A DNA stretch of 38,779 nucleotides, from contig CAUJHJ010000024.1 of assembly GCA_963204835.1 (NCBI GenBank), forward strand, positions 1 through 38,779, given 5' to 3'. This document shows positions 33,150-38,779 of this stretch, one piece after another. The translations under genes were made by a program, and so were the position numbers. The notes beneath the pieces are model-generated. The model was given only the letters and a program-made list of their open reading frames with translations. It was not told the origin of the DNA and made no database searches. Every line of letters begins with the position of its first letter. Position 1 is the stretch's first letter. The DNA is from Pseudomonadota bacterium (GTDB lineage Bacteria > Pseudomonadota > Gammaproteobacteria > Steroidobacterales > Steroidobacteraceae).

Positions 33150-34657
33150 CCGGCCAGGCTCATCGCGTCTGGGTGACGGTCGCGGTCATGGTCGCGACCG
33201 TGATGCAGACGATCGACATGACGATCGCGAACGTCGCGCTGCCGCACATGCAGGGCGCGCTGTCCGCGTCGCTCGACCAGATCTCCTGGGTGCTCACTTC
33301 CTACATCGTCGCGGCGGCGATCTGCACGCCGCTGATCGGCTTCTGCACCGCGCGCTTCGGCCGCAAGCGCGTCTTCTCGATCGCCATCGTCGGCTTCACG
33401 GTGGCGTCCGCGCTCTGCGGGGCGGCGCAGTCGCTCACGGAAATCGTCGCGGCGCGCCTCCTGCAGGGCGTGTTCGGCGCGGCGCTGGTGCCGCTGTCGC
33501 AGGCGGTGATGCTCGACACCTGGCCGCGCGAGCGCCACACCTCGGCGATGGCCTGGTGGGGCGTGGGGGTGATCGTGGGCCCGATCCTCGGCCCGACGCT
33601 CGGCGGCTTCCTGACCGAGTATCACAGCTGGCGCTGGGTTTTCTACATCAACGCCCCGGTCGGGATCCTCGCGTGGATCGGCGTGGCCGTGTTCCTGCCG
33701 GAGACGCCGATCGACCGCGAGCGCCGCTTCGACCTCTTCGGCTTCGGCCTGCTGGCGATCGCCATCGGCGCGCTGCAGCTGTTCCTCGACCGCGGCCAGA
33801 CACTCGACTGGTTCGCCTCCCCGGAAATCGTGTTCGAGGCCCTGCTCGCGGCCGTGTGCTTCTACATGTTCATCGTCCACATGCTGACGCACCGCGAGCC
33901 CTTCCTCGAGCCGGCGCTGTTCCGCGACCGCAATTTCGTCGCGGGCTCGGTCTTCGCGCTGGTCGTCGGCGTGGTGCTGCTCGCGGCCGTCACGCTGCTG
34001 CCGTCGTACCTGCAGTCGCTGCTCGGTTACCCGGTGCGCGACGTCGGGGTGCTGCTGGCCTCCCGCGGTGTCGGCACGATGATCGCGATGCTCACGGTCG
34101 GCCGGGTCGGCGATCGATTGCACCCGCTGAAGCTCATGTTCCCGGGCGCGCTGCTCATGTGCGCCTCGTTTTACTGGATGACCCTCTTCAGCCTCGACAC
34201 GACGCCGGCGATGATCGTCGGCTCGGGGTTCGTGCAGGGCGTCGGCCTCGGCTTCGTTTTCGTGCCGCTCACCACCGTGACGTTCTCGACGCTGGCCCCG
34301 CAACTGCGCAACGAGGGCACTGCGCTCTTCACGCTGATGCGCAACGTCGGCAGCAGCGTCGGGGTGTCGCTCGTCACGAGCGTGCTCGCGCGCAACACCC
34401 AGGCCAACCACGCGGCCTTCGCGCAGTACGCCTCGCCGCTCAACGAGGCGACGCGCCTGCCGGGCTTTCCCGCCGAGTGGTCGCTGAACTCCACGGCATC
34501 GGTTGCGGCGCTCGAGCACGAGATCACGCGCCAGGCGCAACTGCTCGGCTACCTGCAGGACTTTCGCCTGATGCTGTGGCTGTGCGTCGTCACGATGCCG
34601 CTGCTGCTGGTGTTCTTGAAGTACAGGCGCGGGCCCGCTCCCGCGCTCGTCGACTGA
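33146..34657 (+). CDS. emrB: EmrB/QacA-type (DHA2) multidrug efflux MFS transporter
   Basis: This 503-residue integral membrane protein has about 14 predicted helices, the count typical of the DHA2 family. Motifs include TIDMTIANVALPHM in helix 1 (motif D1, conserved DxTIVNVALP in this family), RFGRKRVF (motif A) after helix 2, and VGVIVGPILGPTLGGFLTEYHSWRWVFYINAPVG (motif C region). It exports hydrophobic compounds in exchange for protons with EmrA as adaptor. It is the last gene of the marR-emrA-emrB operon. No intrinsic terminator is obvious in the 106 bp before the next gene. Confidence 0.94.
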   Translation: MTGQAHRVWVTVAVMVATVMQTIDMTIANVALPHMQGALSASLDQISWVLTSYIVAAAICTPLIGFCTARFGRKRVFSIAIVGFTVASALCGAAQSLTEIVAARLLQGVFGAALVPLSQAVMLDTWPRERHTSAMAWWGVGVIVGPILGPTLGGFLTEYHSWRWVFYINAPVGILAWIGVAVFLPETPIDRERRFDLFGFGLLAIAIGALQLFLDRGQTLDWFASPEIVFEALLAAVCFYMFIVHMLTHREPFLEPALFRDRNFVAGSVFALVVGVVLLAAVTLLPSYLQSLLGYPVRDVGVLLASRGVGTMIAMLTVGRVGDRLHPLKLMFPGALLMCASFYWMTLFSLDTTPAMIVGSGFVQGVGLGFVFVPLTTVTFSTLAPQLRNEGTALFTLMRNVGSSVGVSLVTSVLARNTQANHAAFAQYASPLNEATRLPGFPAEWSLNSTASVAALEHEITRQAQLLGYLQDFRLMLWLCVVTMPLLLVFLKYRRGPAPALVD

Positions 34658-34763
34658 CCACGCGGGGGTGCGAGGCAGGCGGCCCCCGTGCAGCCGGGCG
34701 CGGCGAAATCCGCCCCGCGCTCACGAAGGCGCTAAAGTAGCCTCCCAGGATCCGGAGGCCCCC

Positions 34764-36620
34764 ATGCCACGAACAACGCTCGGCTGCGCTTGCGCGCTTG
34801 TCCTGCTCGCCCTCGCCACCGATACGCAGGCTCGCACGCAAAAGCCTCCGCTGCATGGCCAGGAATGGGTTGCCGTCACCGGCAAGCCGCTTGCGGCGAC
34901 CGCAGGCGCGAAGATCTTCGAGCGCGGCGGCAATGCGGTCGACGCCGCCTGCGCGATGATCGCCGCGACATCGACGATGTGGGACACGCTCTCCTGGGGC
35001 GGCGAGACGCAGGCGCTCATCTACAACCCGAACTCCGGCAAGGTGATCGGCGTCAATGCCCTCGGCGTGGCCCCGAGCGGTGCCACGGTGGAGTTCTTCC
35101 GCGGCAGGGGCATGAAGTATCCGCCGGACTTCGGTCCGCTCGCGGCCGTCACGCCGGGTACGCCGGGCGGCCTCATGGTGATGCTGGCGGAATACGGCAC
35201 CCTGAGCCTCGCCGAAGTGCTGGCGCCCGCGATCACGCTTGCCGACGGCTATCCGATCGAAGCCGAGACGGCCGACCGCATCGAGGCCTCGAAGACGCAG
35301 CTGAAGCAGTGGCCCGACTCGAAACGGGTCATGCTTCCGCACCCCGGCGAGTCGCGCGAAGCCCCGCACGCTGGCGAAATCTTCCGCCAGGCCGACCTCG
35401 CGACGACGTTGCGCAAGCTCGTGGCCGCCGAGCGTGCGGCGCTCGACGCCGGCAAGAGCCGCAAGGACGCGATCCTCGCTGCCTACGACCGTTTCTATCG
35501 CGGCGACATCGCGGCGGACCTCGTCGAGGCGACGCGCGCGGCGGGCGGCCTCTTCACGCGTGCAGACCTCGCCAACTGGCAAGTCAGGCTCGAAGAGCCG
35601 GTGCACGTGAACTACAAGGGCATCGAGGTGTACAAGCTGACGACCTGGGTGCAGGGCCCGGCGATGCTCCAGGCACTGAACATCCTCGAGAACTTCGACC
35701 TGAAGGGCATGGGCTACAACAGCGCGCGCTACATCAACACGGTGTACCAGGCGATGAGCCTCGCGTTCGCGGATCGCGATTTCTACTCCGGCGACCCGTA
35801 TTTCCCGCCCGTCGAGCCGGTGCAGGGCCTGCTGTCGAAGGACTACGCGCGCGAGCGCGCGAAGCTGATCCGCGCCGATCGCAACGACCCGGACATCCGT
35901 CCCGGCGATCCCTATCCCTTCCAGGGCGGACGCAATCCCTACCTCGGCAGCCTCGCGAAATGGCACACCGTGCCTTCGACCCACGTGTCGGCGCCGCCAT
36001 CCGCATCGCGCCTCGAGGAGCTGCAGCGCCAGTTCCTTCGCGGCACCACCTCCGTGGTCGCCGCCGACAAGGCCGGCTGGGTCGTTTCGGTGACGCCGAG
36101 CGGCGGCTGGGTGCCTGCCGTGATCGCCGGCCGCACCGGCATCGGGCTGTCGCAGCGCATGCAGAGCTTCGTGCTCGATGCCGACGAGAATCCGTTCAAC
36201 GTCCTTGCGCCCGGCAAGCGGCCGCGTGCGACCCTGACGCCGAGCCTTGCGATGAAGGGCGGCAAGCCGCTGTTGGCCTTCGCCGTGCAGGGCGGTGACT
36301 CGCAGGACCAGAACCTGCTGCAGTTCTTCCTCAACGTGGTGGAGTTCGGCATGTCCGTGCAGGAGGCGACCGAGGCGGCGAACGTGAACAGCTACCAGAT
36401 GCGCGCATCCTTCGGCGGCCACGAATCGCAGCCGGGGCGCATCCTGCTCGCCGAAACGACGCCGCCCTGGATCCGCGAGGAACTGAAGCGCATGGGCTAC
36501 ACGCTGCAGTTCGCGGAACGCACGTCGGGGCCGATCAATGCGGTGTGGCTCGATCGCGAGCACGGCACCCTGTGGGGCGGCTCGAGCAACCACGGCGAGG
36601 ACTACGGGATCGCGTGGTAG
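34764..36620 (+). CDS. ggt: Exported gamma-glutamyltransferase-family protein
   Basis: This 618-residue Ntn-hydrolase proenzyme has a signal peptide (MPRTTLGCACALVLLALATD). GGT cleaves gamma-glutamyl bonds such as glutathione in the periplasm and self-processes into two subunits. The likely autocatalytic and nucleophilic residue is Thr428 in RGTTSVVAADKAG, aligning with the TT that starts the small subunit of E. coli GGT. Early FERGGNAVDAACAM is diagnostic. The family loop usually read as PGG(S/D)RI is altered here to QGGDSQDQN, so activity may differ: a hydrolase-biased GGT or an acylase-like member. The ATG at 34764 follows GGAGG and gives a normal leader. Its stop is 1 bp from the convergent GGDEF-EAL gene. 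Confidence 0.87.
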   Translation: MPRTTLGCACALVLLALATDTQARTQKPPLHGQEWVAVTGKPLAATAGAKIFERGGNAVDAACAMIAATSTMWDTLSWGGETQALIYNPNSGKVIGVNALGVAPSGATVEFFRGRGMKYPPDFGPLAAVTPGTPGGLMVMLAEYGTLSLAEVLAPAITLADGYPIEAETADRIEASKTQLKQWPDSKRVMLPHPGESREAPHAGEIFRQADLATTLRKLVAAERAALDAGKSRKDAILAAYDRFYRGDIAADLVEATRAAGGLFTRADLANWQVRLEEPVHVNYKGIEVYKLTTWVQGPAMLQALNILENFDLKGMGYNSARYINTVYQAMSLAFADRDFYSGDPYFPPVEPVQGLLSKDYARERAKLIRADRNDPDIRPGDPYPFQGGRNPYLGSLAKWHTVPSTHVSAPPSASRLEELQRQFLRGTTSVVAADKAGWVVSVTPSGGWVPAVIAGRTGIGLSQRMQSFVLDADENPFNVLAPGKRPRATLTPSLAMKGGKPLLAFAVQGGDSQDQNLLQFFLNVVEFGMSVQEATEAANVNSYQMRASFGGHESQPGRILLAETTPPWIREELKRMGYTLQFAERTSGPINAVWLDREHGTLWGGSSNHGEDYGIAW

Positions 36621-36621
36621 C

Positions 36622-38190
36622 TCAGACGGCGGCCGCGGCGAGCAGGTCCTCGTCCTGCCCGATGTCGGCGACGCTGATCGGACGCCCCTGCAGGAAGCGC
36701 GCGCAGTCGGCCGCCGGCACGGGCTCGGCGAACAGGAAGCCTTGCGCGAGGCGGCAACCGAGCCGGCGCAGCATCTCGAGCTGCGGCCAGCCCTCGACGC
36801 CTTCGGCGATCACGTCGATGTGCATGTGGCGCGCCATCGCGAGGATCGCCCCGACGATCGCGAGGTCGCTGGGATCCGTCACGAGGTCGCGCACGAAACT
36901 GCGATCGACCTTGAGGTAATCCACGCGCCAGCGCTTGAGGTAGGCGAGGCTCGAATAGCCGGTGCCGAAGTCGTCGATCGCGACGCGGATGCCAAGCGCG
37001 CGCAGGTCGTTGATGACATCCTCGTTCGATTCGCCCTGCCGGCCTTCGAGCTGCTCGAACATCGCCCCTTCCGTCAGCTCGATTTGCAGCAGCGCCGGGC
37101 CGACGTCGTGGGCATCGAGTGCGGCCTGGATCGCGCGCTTGAGGTCGCCACGCCGCAACTGCCCCGCCGAGACATTGAGCGCGACTGGCACCGGCGCGAG
37201 GCCCGTCGCCCGCCACGCCGCGAGGTCCGCGACGCTGCGCTCGAGCACGAGCTGCCCGATCGGCACGATGAGCCCGCTTTCCTCGGCGACCGGGATGAAG
37301 CGCGCCGGGGAAATGAAGCCTTCGCGCGGATGGCGCCAGCGCAGCAGCGCCTCGAGCGCGACGACCCGGCGCGTCTCGATGTCGATCACCGGCTGGTAGT
37401 GCAGGCCGAGCTGCCCGCCCTCGAGCGCCGCGCGCAGTTTCGCCTCGATCGCCACGCGCTCCTTCAGCTTGCGGTCCATGAACGGGCTGAAGACCTGGAA
37501 ATTGTTGCGGCCCCGGTCCTTCGCCTGGTACATCGCCGTGTCGGAATGGCGCAGCAACGCGTCGGCGTCATGGCCGTCGCGCGGGAAGAGGCTCACGCCG
37601 ATGCTCGCGGTCGTGACGAGCGGCCGCCCGTCGATCACGACGGGCGTGGCGAGCGCCGCGTTGATGCGCGCCGCGGTCTCGCTGACCTGCTCGCTATTCT
37701 TGACGACGCCGAGCACGACGATGAACTCGTCACCGCCCATGCGCACCACGACGTCGCCCGTGCGCACGGCCTCCCGGATGCGCCCCGCCACCGCCTGCAG
37801 CAGCTTGTCGCCGGTCTCGTGGCCGCAGGTGTCGTTGATGTGCTTGAAGCGGTCCAGGTCGAGGAACAGCACCGCCAGCGGCGCGCCGGTACGCTTCGCG
37901 GCCGCGATCGCCCCGGGCAGGTGGGCCGCGAGGAACAGCCGGTTGGGCAGCCCCGTCAACTGGTCATGGTGCGCGAGATGGTCGAGCCGTTGCTGGTTGT
38001 CGAGCAGCTGCGCCTCGATCTTGCGGCGGATCGCGTCGCCCTGCCCGGCCCCGGCGATGAAGTCGCGACGCCCCTGGTCGGCCGCCCGCGCGCGCATGCG
38101 CAGCGCATGCAGCAGCACGCCGACGGCTGCGCAAGCGCCGAGAAGGAGTGCGGCAAAGGCATAGTGGGCGAGCGCGACCCCGTTGGACAT
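36622..38190 (-). CDS. Bifunctional GGDEF-EAL c-di-GMP turnover protein
   Basis: This 522-residue protein has a single N-terminal membrane helix (YAFAALLLGACAAVGVLLHAL) and no PAS or other sensor domain. The GGDEF domain is intact: DQLTGLPNR, FLDLDRFKHIND and MGGDEF. An inhibitory I-site RxxD (RTGD) lies five residues before GGDEF. The EAL domain is also complete: ALEALLRW, QIELTEGA, DDFGTGYSSLAYL, KVDRSFV and AEGVEG...QGFLFAEP. It can therefore both make and degrade c-di-GMP in principle, with direction set by an unknown signal. Local c-di-GMP readers and outputs are the PilZ protein at 15564-15872 and the pilus genes. It converges on ggt. Confidence 0.95.
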   Translation of the reverse strand: MSNGVALAHYAFAALLLGACAAVGVLLHALRMRARAADQGRRDFIAGAGQGDAIRRKIEAQLLDNQQRLDHLAHHDQLTGLPNRLFLAAHLPGAIAAAKRTGAPLAVLFLDLDRFKHINDTCGHETGDKLLQAVAGRIREAVRTGDVVVRMGGDEFIVVLGVVKNSEQVSETAARINAALATPVVIDGRPLVTTASIGVSLFPRDGHDADALLRHSDTAMYQAKDRGRNNFQVFSPFMDRKLKERVAIEAKLRAALEGGQLGLHYQPVIDIETRRVVALEALLRWRHPREGFISPARFIPVAEESGLIVPIGQLVLERSVADLAAWRATGLAPVPVALNVSAGQLRRGDLKRAIQAALDAHDVGPALLQIELTEGAMFEQLEGRQGESNEDVINDLRALGIRVAIDDFGTGYSSLAYLKRWRVDYLKVDRSFVRDLVTDPSDLAIVGAILAMARHMHIDVIAEGVEGWPQLEMLRRLGCRLAQGFLFAEPVPAADCARFLQGRPISVADIGQDEDLLAAAAV

Positions 38191-38289
38191 AATGCACGGA
38201 CAACTGCGGAGGCTGCCTCAATATCGTCCGGCGGCGGGCCCGGCTGCAGTGCACAAGCCACAATTTGACCCATTGCCGCCGCGCTCCAG

Positions 38290-38779
38290 CTAGCGGGCGG
38301 GCGCCGGGCCCCGCGGATGAATCACGACGAATCGCTGCACGACGACCGGCATGCGGCCGATCTCCGCCCGCGTCTTGCCCGCAAGCTGTGGGGCCCATGC
38401 CGTCATGTGCACCTGGCGCCAGGCCTCGAGCTCGCGCAACGCGGGGCTTTCGATTGCAAGCTGTCGCTCGCTGATGGCATCGAAGGGCATGACCTCGACG
38501 CCGGTCACGCGCCAGATCAGGGCCGGGGCGCCGTCGAAATGCGTCACGACGACGCATTGCCCGACCTGCGGCGGATCGCCGAGCGAGAAGGTCCCCGTCT
38601 TCGATCCGCCCAGGATCAGCGGCAGCAGCCGCCCGAACATTTCCTCGCTGCTGCCGAGCGTTCGAACGCTGCATTCCTCGAGCGGCTCGCCGGGCCGCGC
38701 AGCGCGCGCGGCGGCGACGAAGGCCTCGATGCGCGCGTCGGGGGGGGCGGCGACGGGCCGCCCCCCCCGCGCGGCCAAC
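38290..38779 (-). CDS. ASCH-domain protein, 5' end at window edge
   Basis: About 162 residues are visible. The core matches an ASCH (PUA-like, putative RNA-binding) domain: FGRLLPLILGGSKTGTFSLGD, then VVTHFDGAPALIWRVTGVEVMPFDAIS and a C-terminal VQRFVVIHPRG. Some ASCH proteins bind RNA and one subgroup hydrolyses N4-acetylcytidine; no function can be assigned here. The start is uncertain because the frame stays open to the edge and the only candidate there is a TTG next to two G/C homopolymer runs, where sequencing errors are common. It reads the same way as the GGDEF-EAL gene, 99 bp upstream; nothing else is evident in that gap. Confidence 0.7.
   Translation of the reverse strand, partial: LAARGGRPVAAPPDARIEAFVAAARAARPGEPLEECSVRTLGSSEEMFGRLLPLILGGSKTGTFSLGDPPQVGQCVVVTHFDGAPALIWRVTGVEVMPFDAISERQLAIESPALRELEAWRQVHMTAWAPQLAGKTRAEIGRMPVVVQRFVVIHPRGPAPAR

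Noticed and set aside
32936-36593. Long antisense frames (534 and 667 codons) opposite emrB and ggt
   Set aside because: The translations have the arginine/histidine-rich bias of antisense shadows and no domain; the plus-strand genes have clear motifs.

Overview
The window is a very GC-rich, densely packed bacterial chromosome segment. The tuf-linked tRNA cluster, the birA-coaX-SPOR block, a type IV minor pilin operon (fimT-pilV-pilW-pilX-pilY1-pilE), a CysN/CysC fusion and a cysK-metX pair all point to a Gammaproteobacterium, plausibly near Xanthomonadales, Steroidobacterales or Nevskiales. That placement rests on gene content only. Almost every gene is housekeeping or catabolic. I see no phage, insertion sequence, CRISPR array or toxin cassette.

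Layout: (1) 1-484, minus: tRNA-Tyr(GTA), tRNA-Gly(TCC), tRNA-Thr(GGT) and the start of tuf, behind a strong sigma70-like promoter. (2) 703-5132, minus: a Rid-family gene, then a chain of overlapping genes transcribed rluB, SRPBCC protein, small secreted protein, hutI, hutG. (3) 5213-7218, plus: cysK overlapping a MetX-family acyltransferase, which reads as a serine acyltransferase/cysteine synthase pair. (4) 7283-14491, plus: a small possible gene, then the minor pilin/PilY1 operon, with an unrecognised secreted CxxC protein between pilX and pilY1. (5) 14542-19632, plus: exported EEP-family hydrolase, PilZ protein, uppP, Tat-exported BBE-type flavoprotein, hmgA. (6) 19629-25920, minus: OafA-type acyltransferase with SGNH domain, tRNA-Thr(TGT), SPOR protein, coaX, birA, plsY, ctlX. 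(7) 25921-26150: a 230-bp intergenic region with a perfect sigma54 promoter facing a strong intrinsic terminator about 100 nt away and no ORF between, a candidate small RNA. (8) 26151-31615: aqpZ, a 2OG-Fe(II) oxygenase, cysD-cysN/C and divergent cysB. (9) 31684-34657: a MarR-EmrA-EmrB-type efflux operon with a 19-bp palindromic operator over its -10 box. (10) 34764-38779: gamma-glutamyltransferase, a GGDEF-EAL protein and an ASCH-domain protein running to the window edge.

Functional themes: sulfur assimilation and cysteine synthesis (cysD, cysN/C, cysB, cysK, MetX homologue, ggt), amino-acid catabolism (hutI, hutG, ctlX, hmgA) and surface motility/c-di-GMP (pil operon, PilZ, GGDEF-EAL). The most novel-looking element is the sigma54-driven candidate sRNA at about 26034-26136. 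A second point of interest is that the block E. coli keeps contiguous as birA-coaA-tRNAs(Thr,Tyr,Gly,Thr)-tufB is here split by about 21.3 kb between tRNA-Thr(TGT) and tRNA-Tyr(GTA), with both halves still in the same orientation.
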